DNA from: Gammaproteobacteria bacterium
Lineage (GTDB): Bacteria; Pseudomonadota; Gammaproteobacteria; Pseudomonadales; Oceanobacteraceae
DNA: 64,000 nt
Direction of reading: 5' to 3'
Assembly (NCBI GenBank): GCA_013373125.1
Contig: JABXIK010000024.1
Location: forward strand, 26,392-90,391
The notes under the pieces were generated by a model that saw nothing but the letters and a program-made list of their open reading frames with translations, was not told the origin of the DNA and ran no database searches. Both the position numbers and the translations under genes were made by a program. Of this stretch, positions 34,779-45,669 are shown one piece after another; positions within the stretch are counted from its first letter, which is position 1; each line of letters begins with the position of its first letter.

Positions 34779-37754
34779 ATGGCCAACTTGCTTAACATTG
34801 GTATTTCTGGATTACGGGTGCATCAAACCGCACTAACCGTTACAGGTCATAATATTGCCAATGTGGATACCGAAGGGTACAGCCGTCAAGAAGCGACCAT
34901 TACCAATAATACACCGCAATTTAGAGGGGGAGTATGGATCGGTAGTGGCGCCATGGTGGAAGATGTACGTCGTGTATTCGATGAATTTTTGGTTGGGCAA
35001 TTACAGAAAGACACTTCCACGTTTAATTATTTTGAAACCCTCACAACCAATGCGGAGCAAATTGATAAATTATTAGCAGATCCAGGAACGGGTATTCAGC
35101 CAGGCATAGAAAATATGTTTGGCGCATTACAAGCCGCCATTGATGACCCTAGCTCTTTACCTGCTCGCCAAGTGGTCATCAGTGAATCGCAAGGTTTGGT
35201 GGATCGCTTCCATTCAATCCAAGATCGACTAGATGATAGTAATAAAATCCTTAACGGACAGTTAGGTGCAATCACGACGCAAATTTCGACTCTAGGTGAG
35301 TCCATTGCAGAGCTTAATAAGCAAATACAATTTGCCACGGCATCGGCAAGTGGAAATTATCCGAATGATCTTTTAGATAAACGGGATCTAGCCATTAAAG
35401 AATTGGCTGAATTAGTCAGTGTCACTGTAGTGACGCAAGACGATGATGCCGTGAATATTTTTATCGGTAATGGCCAACCCCTTGTCCTTGGTAAAGATTT
35501 TAATACGGTGACTACAAAAACGGGCAGTTTAGATCCCACACGAGATGCTATTATTTTTGAACGTGACGGGGTAACTCAAGACATCACGAATGAGCTTACA
35601 GGTGGGCAGGTTGGTGGAATCATTGAATTCCGTAAACAAGTGTTGGACCCCGTAACCAATCAACTTGGTCGCATAGCGATTGCTTTACAGTATAACTTTA
35701 ACGAACAGCATGCGTTGGGTATTGATATCAATGGGCAAGCAGGTGGCTTGTATTTTTCTGATGTAAATGACCCAAAGGTGGCCCGTGCTCGTGTCATTGG
35801 TAATGCAGAAAATGCATTGCCGGATGATCGGGTGATGGGTATTTATATTACAGACACTAATGAGTTGACGGACAGCGAATATAAAGTTGAATTTACAGGA
35901 CCGAATGATTACACCTTTAAAGTGACCCGTGTTAGCGATGGTGAAATCATGCTACATACGGCGTTAAGTACGGCCTATCCTGAAAGCTTTAACATGGATG
36001 GGTTTGATTTAACATTTGAAGCAGGATCATTTAAAGAAGGGGATTCATTTTATTTAATGCCAACGCGTACGGGCGCTGCGGACATTGAGTTAGACATTGA
36101 ACTGCCGCAAGAAATTGCTTTAGCGACAGCGGTAATGACGGATTATGACGTGGGTAATATCGGTGAAGCGATTATCAGCCCAGGACAGGTTTATGACGCA
36201 ACAACGGAGGCATTTTCAGTGCCGGGTGCGTTATCACCACCACTATTGGTGAAGTTCACCAGTGATACCACATACGATGTATTGGATAACTCGGACCCGA
36301 ATAATCCTGTGCCATTATTCCCTCCCATTATGAATCAAATTTACACACCGGGTGTGGTAAATAATTTATTGCCTAAGGATGAAAGCAAAACCGCTGTTAC
36401 TAGCTTAGGTGGATACATTCCTGCTAGTGCATTTTATCAAGATTACACAGCGGTATTTCAAACCCCTGGAAATGGTTTTTTTCCTGCAAGAATTACATTA
36501 AGTGACCCCGATCCTATCACTGGTGGAACAAAGAGCCGTGGCGTATTAACCATTCCTGCGCAAACACCCGCCAAAGAAATTGCACAAATATTAAGTGATC
36601 AACGAGGCGTGACCGCTTCTGCACGAACCACAATTCAGTTAACGAATTTTGTAGATGACCCTGGTGGTTTTATGCAACAGGAGCTGTACTTAAATGGCAT
36701 AGAATTAACCGACACTTTGCCTGATAACCAAGTTAAGTATGCAGAAGGCTATCCTAGAGATGTGCCGAATCCTATTAATGCGAATTTTATTGCGGATCGA
36801 ATTAACGCCAACTTTGATTTTCAAGATATGGGCATTGTAGCGGTGAGTGACGGTAGCACCGTAACCATTACTGCGCTAAATGGGGAGGATTTATCCATCG
36901 AATTTCAAGGAGACCATGGCGATAGCATGGCGGTTTCCAATGGTTCGGATACTTATGTGCGCGCGACCGGTAACGCTACATCAGAGGCATTATCTAAATA
37001 CGATGGTTATGATTTTAGTGAAGGGGGTCCATTCACTTATGAATTCAATGTGCCTGGGCAAGGTACGTTTAATATTGAATTAACAGGAACCTATGCAACT
37101 GGGGCGGACTTACTTCAAGGTATCGAAGATGCCATTACCAGCACTCCGTATTTTTACAATGGTAATGTGGATGTGGACATAGATGAGAAAGGGAACATTT
37201 CGTTTCAAACTCGTTTGGATGTGAGCCCCTATGGCACCAACGGCAGTGCTAAATTAACCATGGGTGGACAAGTAAAGGTAGTGCTTGATGAAGGCATTAC
37301 CATGGAATCGCAGCCGCCATTCAGTAATTTATTTGAAGAGAATCCAGAACAAAAGCCCGTTTATTTAGGTTATGACTTGACCATGGAAGGGGTGCCTAAA
37401 GCTGGAGACATGTTTTATGTGGATTTCAATGAAGACGCCGTTACCGACAATCGTAATGGCGCCCTATTAGGTGGTATTCAAAATAAAGAAATCGTGGAAG
37501 GGGATATGACCTTCAGTGAAGCTTATGGGCGCATGGTTGAAGAAGTAGGTTCTATTACGGCGCGTGCGCAGATCAATCAGGATAGCTCGAAAGTTTTGTT
37601 ACAAAACACTCAAGACAGCGTGAATGCGGTGAGCGGAGTGAATTTAGATGAAGAAGCGGCAAAATTGATTCAATACGAATTGGGATATAACGCTTCGGCT
37701 CAAGTTATTTCCGTAGCGAGAGATATATTTAATACCCTCATCGGAATCTTTTAA
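34779..37754 (+). CDS. flgK: Hook-filament junction protein FlgK, enlarged
   Basis: A 991-aa first junction protein (HAP1), nearly twice the usual 550. The N-terminus is standard (MANLLNIGISGLRVHQTALT; HNIANVDTEGYSRQEATI), as is the C-terminus (VSGVNLDEEAAKLIQYELGY). The extra 430 or so residues lie between about 400 and 880, in the surface-exposed part. They include a segment (FTYEFNVPGQGTFNIELTG at about 752, then a helix DLLQGIEDAI) that resembles modules in FlgE and FliD. A Flagellin_IN-like GVTASARTTIQLTN occurs at about 611. It starts 2 bp after flgJ. Confidence 0.94.
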   Translation: MANLLNIGISGLRVHQTALTVTGHNIANVDTEGYSRQEATITNNTPQFRGGVWIGSGAMVEDVRRVFDEFLVGQLQKDTSTFNYFETLTTNAEQIDKLLADPGTGIQPGIENMFGALQAAIDDPSSLPARQVVISESQGLVDRFHSIQDRLDDSNKILNGQLGAITTQISTLGESIAELNKQIQFATASASGNYPNDLLDKRDLAIKELAELVSVTVVTQDDDAVNIFIGNGQPLVLGKDFNTVTTKTGSLDPTRDAIIFERDGVTQDITNELTGGQVGGIIEFRKQVLDPVTNQLGRIAIALQYNFNEQHALGIDINGQAGGLYFSDVNDPKVARARVIGNAENALPDDRVMGIYITDTNELTDSEYKVEFTGPNDYTFKVTRVSDGEIMLHTALSTAYPESFNMDGFDLTFEAGSFKEGDSFYLMPTRTGAADIELDIELPQEIALATAVMTDYDVGNIGEAIISPGQVYDATTEAFSVPGALSPPLLVKFTSDTTYDVLDNSDPNNPVPLFPPIMNQIYTPGVVNNLLPKDESKTAVTSLGGYIPASAFYQDYTAVFQTPGNGFFPARITLSDPDPITGGTKSRGVLTIPAQTPAKEIAQILSDQRGVTASARTTIQLTNFVDDPGGFMQQELYLNGIELTDTLPDNQVKYAEGYPRDVPNPINANFIADRINANFDFQDMGIVAVSDGSTVTITALNGEDLSIEFQGDHGDSMAVSNGSDTYVRATGNATSEALSKYDGYDFSEGGPFTYEFNVPGQGTFNIELTGTYATGADLLQGIEDAITSTPYFYNGNVDVDIDEKGNISFQTRLDVSPYGTNGSAKLTMGGQVKVVLDEGITMESQPPFSNLFEENPEQKPVYLGYDLTMEGVPKAGDMFYVDFNEDAVTDNRNGALLGGIQNKEIVEGDMTFSEAYGRMVEEVGSITARAQINQDSSKVLLQNTQDSVNAVSGVNLDEEAAKLIQYELGYNASAQVISVARDIFNTLIGIF

Positions 37755-37787
37755 TAGATGAATAAAGAGTAATAGAGCGAGGCAGTT

Positions 37788-39026
37788 ATGCGTATATCGA
37801 CTATGCAGCAATTTAATACCGGGCTGCGTTCTATTTTGGATAACCAAGAAGGGACGTTGAGAACCCAGCAACAAATTTCCACCGGGCGTCGGGTATTAAC
37901 ACCAGCAGATGACCCAATTGCGTCAACGCGTATTCTGCAGCTACAGCAAGACATTAGTCTACGTGAGCAATACCAAAAAAACGTCGATGCGGCAAAAAAC
38001 CGCCTTAATCTTGAGGAAGCTATTTTAGATGGTGTTACCGAGAACATTGCTCGTATACGTGAATTAACGGTGAATGCCGGCAACGGCTCCATGACCAAAG
38101 AAGATCGGACATATATCGCGGCGGAAATCAGTCAAAGATTAGACGCATTAGAAGATCTAATGAATACAAAGGATGCCAGTAATACGTATATCTTTTCCGG
38201 TTTTAAGGGTGAGACACTACCATTTGAACGTCGCCCTGGAGGTGGGGTGATTTATCAAGGGGATGATGGAGAGCGCTTTTTAGAGATCAGTAATAGTACG
38301 AAGGTGCAAACAAACGACACAGGTAAAAAGATATTTGTGGATGTCAAAAGTGCTGAAAGTACCTTTTATACTCGAGATAATACAAAAAATATCGGCACAG
38401 GCTTTATCAGTAATGGCTTTACTTCTGATCAAGAGCTATACGACGAGTTTTATCCAGAGGACATGAAAATTATCTTTAACCCAGATGGGTTTATTTCGCC
38501 TCCAGGGCCTAATTTTAGCGTGGTATCCAAATCAGATAATCGCCCGATTGATGGTTTCAGCGGGGTTGCTTATACACCAGGAACAGAAATAGTCGTAAAG
38601 GGCGCCAATTTTAAAATATCTGGTGATCCAGAGCCTGGGGATAGCTTTTTTCTAATAAGTTCAGAAAAACAATCAGTTACCGATACAGTAGCCGGTTTGA
38701 TCGAGGGTTTACGCACGTTAGATGATAACCCTGAAGACAGCGCCAGTTTAGATGAACTACTAGAAACGACCTTATTGAATTTGGATTTTGCTCAAACCAG
38801 TGTCTCAGAGGTTCGCAGTGAAATCGGTGGCCGCTTAAATACAGTGGATAACATCGATAACCTACACCAAGATGTAGACCTAGTGAGCCAAGAAGTGCTC
38901 AGTGGCTTGCAAGATGTGGATTTTGCTGAGGCAGTTAGCCGGTTGTCGTTACAAAGCTTCTTGTTAGAGGCGGCACAGCAGAGCTTTACACAGATTAATA
39001 GGCTATCTTTGTTTAATACTTTATAG
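37788..39026 (+). CDS. flgL: Hook-filament junction protein FlgL
   Basis: A 412-aa second junction protein (HAP3), some 95 residues longer than in Salmonella. The flagellin-like N-terminus has MRISTMQQFNTGLRSILDNQ and TPADDPIASTRILQLQQ. The C-terminus is LQDVDFAEAVSRLSLQSFLL. The extra length is in the middle (about 190-300). It follows flgK by 33 bp and is the last gene before the glycosylation island. Confidence 0.94.
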   Translation: MRISTMQQFNTGLRSILDNQEGTLRTQQQISTGRRVLTPADDPIASTRILQLQQDISLREQYQKNVDAAKNRLNLEEAILDGVTENIARIRELTVNAGNGSMTKEDRTYIAAEISQRLDALEDLMNTKDASNTYIFSGFKGETLPFERRPGGGVIYQGDDGERFLEISNSTKVQTNDTGKKIFVDVKSAESTFYTRDNTKNIGTGFISNGFTSDQELYDEFYPEDMKIIFNPDGFISPPGPNFSVVSKSDNRPIDGFSGVAYTPGTEIVVKGANFKISGDPEPGDSFFLISSEKQSVTDTVAGLIEGLRTLDDNPEDSASLDELLETTLLNLDFAQTSVSEVRSEIGGRLNTVDNIDNLHQDVDLVSQEVLSGLQDVDFAEAVSRLSLQSFLLEAAQQSFTQINRLSLFNTL

Positions 39027-39045
39027 CTCGCATGAATAACAATAT

Positions 39046-39061
39046 TGGTTCAGTTGTTGCT
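39046..39061 (+). promoter_or_regulatory. Candidate sigma54 promoter of the pse island
   Basis: TGGTTCAGTTGTTGCT has GG-N10-GC spacing and a perfect TTGCT -12 element; the -24 half (TGGTTC) is only partial. It lies 43 bp before pseB. Confidence 0.5.
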
Positions 39062-39095
39062 TGATTATAAAAATGATCGAAAATTGACAGCATAA

Positions 39096-40106
<1,011 letters not shown>

Positions 40107-40123
40107 GTGAACAAGGAGAATAA

Positions 40124-40735
40124 ATGAAAACGGAACAGGAAAGCTTTTGGGCCGGTGAGTTTGGTCGGGACTATATTGGCAGGAACCAAAATACTCAACT
40201 TATCACATCAAACATCTCAATTTTTACTCGAATTTTGGCCAAGACTCGAGGGGTGAATGCCATCGCTGAATTTGGTTGCAACATTGGTATGAACTTAAGA
40301 GCAATCAATAATATTAATCCGAATATTCAACTTACTGGGGTGGAAATTAATGCAGATGCAGTGAGTGAATTAAAAACATGGGGCGGGGCTAAGGTGGTTC
40401 ATGATTCCATAATCGATTATCAACACGAGAATCAATTTGATCTTACCTTTACAAAAGGAGTGTTAATTCACATTAATCCCGATTATTTAACACAGGTTTA
40501 TCAAAACTTATATGCATCATCAAAAAAATACATTTTAGTGGTGGAATATTATAGCCCTAAGCCTGTCACCATTGATTATCGCGGTCATGAAAATCGATTG
40601 TTTAAAAGGGATTTTGCCGGTGAGATGCTCGAGGCTTACCCAGATTTAGAATTAGTGGATTATGGGTTTTTCTATCACCGCGACCCAGTCTTTCCCAGTG
40701 ATGATTTAAATTGGTTTCTGATGAGAAAAATATGA
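40124..40735 (+). CDS. Pseudaminic acid-associated methyltransferase
   Basis: A 203-aa SAM methyltransferase of the type found within pseudaminic acid clusters (TIGR03587-like). It starts with the recognisable FWAGEFGRDYIGRN; the SAM loop is AEFGCNIGMNLRAI (about 47-60), followed by GVEINADAV and a TFTKGVLIHINPDYL segment. Its last bases overlap pseC (ATGA). It probably methylates the sugar or an intermediate, but the target is not established. Confidence 0.88.
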   Translation: MKTEQESFWAGEFGRDYIGRNQNTQLITSNISIFTRILAKTRGVNAIAEFGCNIGMNLRAINNINPNIQLTGVEINADAVSELKTWGGAKVVHDSIIDYQHENQFDLTFTKGVLIHINPDYLTQVYQNLYASSKKYILVVEYYSPKPVTIDYRGHENRLFKRDFAGEMLEAYPDLELVDYGFFYHRDPVFPSDDLNWFLMRKI

Positions 40736-41871
40736 TTCCTTATGGCATGCAAGATATCAATCAAGACGATATTGATGCTGTTCATTCGGTACTGGCAGGG
40801 ACTCACTTAACTCAAGGAGATAAGGTTCCTGAATTTGAAAAAGTCATATCTGATTTGGTAAGTGCTCAACATGCCGTGGCCGTAAATAGCGCCACCTCAG
40901 CTTTGCATATCGCGTGTTTATCCTTAGGTGTTGGTAAAGGGGACCTGGTATGGACTTCCCCGATTTCCTTTGTAGCCTCATCTAATTGCGCTTTGTATTG
41001 TGGCGCTCAAGTGGATTTTGTCGATATTGATTATTACACATCCAATATGTGTGTTTCTGCGTTACAAGCGAAACTGGAACACCACCGAGCAAACAATCTG
41101 CCCATGCCTAAGGTGGTTATTCCTGTGCATATGGCGGGATATTCTTGCGATATGCAGGGCATAAAACGCCTTGCCGATGAATACGCATTTTATGTGATTG
41201 AAGATGCATCACACGCAATTGGTGCCCAATATCAAAACCATGCGGTGGGGTGTTGTGAATTTAGTGATATTACGGTTTTCAGTTTTCATCCAGTAAAAAT
41301 TATTACTACAGCAGAGGGCGGAATGGCGACTACCAATCATGCTAAATATGCTGAAACTATGAGGTTATTGAGATCTCATGGTGTTGAAAAAAACGATAAA
41401 ATTCAGCAGCAAGGTGGATGGTGTTATGAACAAAGCATGCTGGGATTTAATTATCGAATGACGGATATACAAGCGGCGCTTGGTGTGTCGCAGTCGAAAC
41501 GATTAGGTCAGTTTATAAATCGTCGCCAAGAATGCGCTAAACGATATTTCGAATATCTTCAAAATTTACCTATTGAACTTCCCCCACTAGAAGCAATAAC
41601 TATATCATCTTGGCACTTGTTTGTGATTAAAATTTTAAATAAAGATCGACGTGATATTTTTGAAGCTTTACGGAAGGAACGGATAGGTGTACATGTCCAC
41701 TACATTCCAATTTATAAGCAACCCTACTATCAGAGGTTAGGTTTTTCAGAAAATTATTGTCCCCAAGCTGAGCGTTATTATGCATCGGCGTTAAGTATCC
41801 CAATTTTTCATGCCATGACCAATGATCAACAAGATGAAGTCATAGAAAAGATTGCTGAGGTATTGGTATGA
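40732..41871 (+). CDS. pseC: PLP aminotransferase PseC
   Basis: A 379-aa DegT/DnrJ/EryC1 aminotransferase that makes the 4-amino sugar UDP-4-amino-4,6-dideoxy-AltNAc, second step of the pathway. The N-terminal substrate motif is MIPYGMQDINQDDIDAVHSV. The PLP lysine is in the phrase FHPVKIITTAEGGM (about 188-201), and the YRMTDIQAALGVSQ segment is typical. The ATG at 40732 overlaps the previous stop; a start at 40711 is unnecessary. Confidence 0.95.
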   Translation: MIPYGMQDINQDDIDAVHSVLAGTHLTQGDKVPEFEKVISDLVSAQHAVAVNSATSALHIACLSLGVGKGDLVWTSPISFVASSNCALYCGAQVDFVDIDYYTSNMCVSALQAKLEHHRANNLPMPKVVIPVHMAGYSCDMQGIKRLADEYAFYVIEDASHAIGAQYQNHAVGCCEFSDITVFSFHPVKIITTAEGGMATTNHAKYAETMRLLRSHGVEKNDKIQQQGGWCYEQSMLGFNYRMTDIQAALGVSQSKRLGQFINRRQECAKRYFEYLQNLPIELPPLEAITISSWHLFVIKILNKDRRDIFEALRKERIGVHVHYIPIYKQPYYQRLGFSENYCPQAERYYASALSIPIFHAMTNDQQDEVIEKIAEVLV

Positions 41872-42563
41872 ACTTGGCGATTATTCCGGCGCGAGGCGGC
41901 AGCAAGCGTATACCTCGAAAAAACATAAAAGATTTTCATGGAAAGCCCATGATCGCTTATGCCATTCAAGTGGCTTTAAACTCAAAATTATTCGATCATG
42001 TTGTGGTATCAACAGATGATGTTGAAATCGCCCATATCGCTAAAAGTTATGGCGCACAAATTCCATTTATGCGTCCCGATACGTTAGCGGATGATTTTAC
42101 TGATACCGTATCCGTTGTGGCTCATGCCATTGAGCATGTCGATTTCTTGGATATGCATGAAATAAAACAGAGCACGGCTTGTTGTGTGTATCCGTGCTCC
42201 CCTCTCATTAATGAAAGTGATCTGCAAAAAGCTATGGCGTGTTTATTAAGCTCAAGTGCAGATTACTGTGTTCCCATAGTAGCGTTTGAGCACTCCATTT
42301 ATCGAGCCATGAAAATAATAGACGGTAAGTTATCTATGTTGCAGCCCGAACAAGCGAAGAAGAGAACGCAAGATTTGCCCGTTACCTATCACGACTCGGG
42401 GCAGTTTTACTTTGGACGGGTTGAGGCTTGGTTGAAGCGAAGACCAATCTTATCTGGTGATGCCGTGCCTTATGTGATGGCCAGAAGCCATGCAGTGGAT
42501 ATTGATACGGATGAAGACTGGAGAATGGCGGAGCGTTTGTATGAGTTATCCAGTCGCGACTAA
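41868..42563 (+). CDS. pseF: CMP-pseudaminic acid synthetase PseF
   Basis: A 231-aa cytidylyltransferase that activates pseudaminic acid with CTP. The nucleotide-binding start IIPARGGSKRIPRKNIKDF (about 5-23) is diagnostic, with STDDVEIAHIA, YPCSPLINESDL and DSGQFYFGR further on. It overlaps pseC by four bases (ATGA) and pseG by 23. Confidence 0.95.
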   Translation: MNLAIIPARGGSKRIPRKNIKDFHGKPMIAYAIQVALNSKLFDHVVVSTDDVEIAHIAKSYGAQIPFMRPDTLADDFTDTVSVVAHAIEHVDFLDMHEIKQSTACCVYPCSPLINESDLQKAMACLLSSSADYCVPIVAFEHSIYRAMKIIDGKLSMLQPEQAKKRTQDLPVTYHDSGQFYFGRVEAWLKRRPILSGDAVPYVMARSHAVDIDTDEDWRMAERLYELSSRD

Positions 42564-44010
42564 GGTTTATTTTCGCTTAGATTCAAATGCGCATATTGGC
42601 ATGGGGCATTTGATGCGCTGTTTGAGATTAGCTAAAGCTTTGGATGAATATGGGTTTTGTAGTCATTTCATTGTCACGGAACAATCTGTTGGTGCTGTAA
42701 ATATGCTACAAGAGCGTGGGTTTGGAGTAATGATGATTCCCGTTTTTCAAAATCAAATAGAAGATGCAAAGGCATGTGAAAAACTATTGATCAGCGCCAA
42801 TGATGATGATTATTTGGTTGTGGACCATTATGCCTTGGATCATGAATGGGAAAGAAACTTCATGAGTAAAGGAATGCGAGTCGTGGTTATAGATGACCTC
42901 GCTAATCGATCTCATAAGTGTCATAGCTTGATTGACTTCGGGCTGCATCGTCATGAAGAAGAATATCGAGTCTTGTGTGATGAAAGTACTATGATCTTAA
43001 CGGGTGCAAACTACATCTTGTTGGATAAACGTTTTCGAGAAGTGAAAAAGCAGGCTGCTATTAAACGAAAAAATCTAGATGTCATCAAGCATGTATATTT
43101 AGGTTTTGGGGGAACTGATCCCAATAATTTATCAGTGAAGTGTATCCGGCAATTATTAGGGTTTTCTATTATTGAAAAAATCACAGTGACCACCAGCCGA
43201 CTTAATATCCATTTAGATACGCTATTAAATTTTTCCCATGATCCCAGAGTTCACATTCATGTGGAGAGTGAAAAAATAGCTGATTTGTTGATAGAAGCTG
43301 ATTTGGCCATTGGTAGTTTAGGCGTGAGTGCGCTAGAGCGAGTTTGCGTGGGCTTACCTAGCATTTGTGTAGTCATGGCAGATAACCAAGCAGGAAATGC
43401 CAGCGTAATGAAAGCACAAGGTTTGGCCGTGGTATGTGATCAAGCTACATTGGATGCAAGCATTCATCAGGCATTACAGAAAGATTCCCTGCAAAGATTA
43501 ATAGATATGTCTTCAAAATGCTTGCAGTGTATTGATGGCTTGGGCGTTGACCGTGTGCTGCACCGCGCATTTTCAATTCGACATGAAGTGGAATTCAGAG
43601 AAGCGACATCAAATGATGCCCGCCCCCTGTATCAACTGCAATGTGAAGATGGTGCCAGAACTTACAGTCGTCATCCTCAGGTGCCCAGTTTAGAAGAACA
43701 TATGCAGTGGTTTTCTCAATCCATGAACAATCCAGATAGAAGAATTTGGATGTTAGATTTTAAAGGTGAATTAGCGGGATTCATTCGTTTAGATAAAACG
43801 GCATTGGGCCATGAGGTGAGTATATTGATTTCCAATCAATACCAAAAATTGGGATTAGCCAGTAGTGCACTGTCACAGCTTAAAACTAAGTCACAATTGC
43901 ATCGCATTATTGCCTATGTGCTTCCTGAAAATGCAGCGTCTATCAAATTATTTGAAGGGGCACATTTTCATTCCATTGGGGATAGTTATTTTGAGTGGGT
44001 GGCATCATGA
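42541..44010 (+). CDS. pseG: PseG hydrolase fused to PseH-like acetyltransferase
   Basis: A 489-aa bifunctional protein. Residues about 8-340 are the nucleotide-sugar hydrolase PseG (GT-B fold), with RLDSNAHIGMGHLMRCLRLA, VIDDLANRSHKCHSLID, LGFGGTDPNNLS and GSLGVSALERVCVGLPSI. Residues about 350-489 form a GNAT domain (VEFREATSNDARPLYQLQ, then QYQKLGLASSALSQL as the acetyl-CoA loop, PENAASIKLFEGAHF). This matches PseH, which N-acetylates the 4-amino group before PseG acts. No separate pseH is present, so the fusion supplies both steps. The start at 42541 lies inside the end of pseF. Confidence 0.92.
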   Translation: MSYPVATKVYFRLDSNAHIGMGHLMRCLRLAKALDEYGFCSHFIVTEQSVGAVNMLQERGFGVMMIPVFQNQIEDAKACEKLLISANDDDYLVVDHYALDHEWERNFMSKGMRVVVIDDLANRSHKCHSLIDFGLHRHEEEYRVLCDESTMILTGANYILLDKRFREVKKQAAIKRKNLDVIKHVYLGFGGTDPNNLSVKCIRQLLGFSIIEKITVTTSRLNIHLDTLLNFSHDPRVHIHVESEKIADLLIEADLAIGSLGVSALERVCVGLPSICVVMADNQAGNASVMKAQGLAVVCDQATLDASIHQALQKDSLQRLIDMSSKCLQCIDGLGVDRVLHRAFSIRHEVEFREATSNDARPLYQLQCEDGARTYSRHPQVPSLEEHMQWFSQSMNNPDRRIWMLDFKGELAGFIRLDKTALGHEVSILISNQYQKLGLASSALSQLKTKSQLHRIIAYVLPENAASIKLFEGAHFHSIGDSYFEWVAS

Positions 44011-45068
44011 ATAAGGTGTTCATTGACGGTAGGGAAATCTCCATCTCTCAACCTCCTTACATTGTGGCTGAGATGTCAGCTAATCATAATGGAGATATTC
44101 AACAGGCGAAAAATTTGATTACTCAAGCCAGCCAAACTGGTGTGGATGCCATTAAAATTCAAACGTATACCGCAGATACTTTAACCATTAATTGCGATAG
44201 GGACGATTTTAAAATCAAAGGAGGATTGTGGGATGGGTATACTTTGTATGAACTATATCAAGAGGCCCACACGCCATTTGAATGGCACAAAGAGTTATTC
44301 GAACATGCTCGTGGTCAAGGCATCACATGTTTTAGTTCGCCATTTGATGAAACCGCGGTGGATCTGCTTGAAGATCTAAATTGTCCCGCTTATAAAATTG
44401 CCTCATTCGAAGCTATTGATCTTCCGTTAATCCAGTATGCGGCTTCCACTAAAAAGCCTCTGGTGATTTCAACAGGTTTGGCAAGTTTAGACGAAATTGG
44501 TGAGGCCGTTGAAGAGGCCAAACAGTCAGGTTGTACCCAACTCATATTACTGCATTGCATCAGTGCGTATCCCGCCCCCATACAAGAATCTAACTTGGCA
44601 ACCATTCGTGATCTTGCTAAAAAATTTAATGTGTTAACAGGCTTGTCTGATCATTCTTTAGGCACCACGGTATCAGTGGCGGCAGTGGCCATGGGGGCAT
44701 GTTTTATTGAAAAACATTTCACACTGGATCGCAATATTGATGGACCGGATTCCTCATTCTCCCTTACTCCCGATGAATTTGACATTTTGTGTCAAGATAG
44801 TCGAGACGCATGGTTAGCCATAGGTACACCGAGTTATCACAGAACTGCGTCAGAAGATGCAAATGCGGCTTTTCGGCGTTCCATTTATGTTGTCAAAGAT
44901 ATTCAGCAAGGAGAGATGCTCTCGAAAGACAACATTCGCAGTATTCGTCCAGGGTATGGGTTAGCACCGAAATTTTTTAATCAATGTTTAGGAAAAATGG
45001 CCACTCAAAATTTATCGCGGGGCACACCGCTCACATGGCAACATATGCAAGGCACTGATCATGAATGA
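44007..45068 (+). CDS. pseI: Pseudaminic acid synthase PseI
   Basis: A 353-aa NeuB-family enzyme that condenses 6-deoxy-AltdiNAc with phosphoenolpyruvate. The TIM barrel (about 15-275) shows IVAEMSANHNGDIQQAKNLI, TLYELYQEAHTPFEWH, FSSPFDETAVDLL and EKHFTLDRNIDGPDSSFSL. A C-terminal SAF antifreeze-like domain follows (RSIYVVKDIQQGEML, IRPGYGLAPKF). The ATG at 44007 overlaps the pseG stop. Confidence 0.96.
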   Translation: MNKVFIDGREISISQPPYIVAEMSANHNGDIQQAKNLITQASQTGVDAIKIQTYTADTLTINCDRDDFKIKGGLWDGYTLYELYQEAHTPFEWHKELFEHARGQGITCFSSPFDETAVDLLEDLNCPAYKIASFEAIDLPLIQYAASTKKPLVISTGLASLDEIGEAVEEAKQSGCTQLILLHCISAYPAPIQESNLATIRDLAKKFNVLTGLSDHSLGTTVSVAAVAMGACFIEKHFTLDRNIDGPDSSFSLTPDEFDILCQDSRDAWLAIGTPSYHRTASEDANAAFRRSIYVVKDIQQGEMLSKDNIRSIRPGYGLAPKFFNQCLGKMATQNLSRGTPLTWQHMQGTDHE

Positions 45069-45669
45069 ATTGAATGTAGTCATATTAGATTACGGTAGTG
45101 GCAACGTAGCATCTGTGTATTCCATGGTGAAACGAATCACACAAAACGTGAAAGTGAGTAATGAACAGGCTGACATAGAGCAGGCCACTCATTTTATATT
45201 GCCAGGTGTTGGCTCATTTTCAGAAGCCGCTAGAAAAGTGAATGAAGTGCTACCGTTTAGTGTACTTGAAGATCGAGTATTGAACCAAGGGGTACCATTT
45301 TTAGGTATTTGTGTGGGTATGCAATTGTTGTTTACCAGCAGTGAAGAATTTGGTCTCTCAAAGGGGTTTAACTGGATAGAAGGTGAGGTGGTGAAAATAT
45401 CTCAGACAGGTTTACCTATTCCGCATATAGGTTGGAATAATATCATTAATAAGCAAGAGAATTCGTTTATAGAAGATGACATGGATATGTACTTTGTCCA
45501 TTCTTATCGAGCGCAACCTAAGGATGAGAGTAATGTGTTTTCAATTGTCGAATATGGAGAGGAAATTTGTGCGTTTGTGGGTAAAGGCAATATTTTTGGT
45601 ACACAATTTCATCCAGAAAAAAGCCAGATGGGTGGTAAAAAGCTCATTTCAAAATTTTTGGAATACTAG
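45061..45669 (+). CDS. hisH: HisH-like glutamine amidotransferase subunit
   Basis: A 202-aa class I glutaminase similar to HisH. The nucleophile Cys is in FLGICVGMQLLF (about 81-92), and the catalytic His-Glu pair is in TQFHPEKSQMGG near the C-terminus. No other histidine biosynthesis gene is nearby. It sits with hisF and the PseA amidotransferase, as in Campylobacter jejuni pse and Pseudomonas wbp loci. It therefore probably releases ammonia from glutamine for making an acetamidino group on the sugar. It overlaps pseI by 8 bp. Confidence 0.9.
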   Translation: MNELNVVILDYGSGNVASVYSMVKRITQNVKVSNEQADIEQATHFILPGVGSFSEAARKVNEVLPFSVLEDRVLNQGVPFLGICVGMQLLFTSSEEFGLSKGFNWIEGEVVKISQTGLPIPHIGWNNIINKQENSFIEDDMDMYFVHSYRAQPKDESNVFSIVEYGEEICAFVGKGNIFGTQFHPEKSQMGGKKLISKFLEY

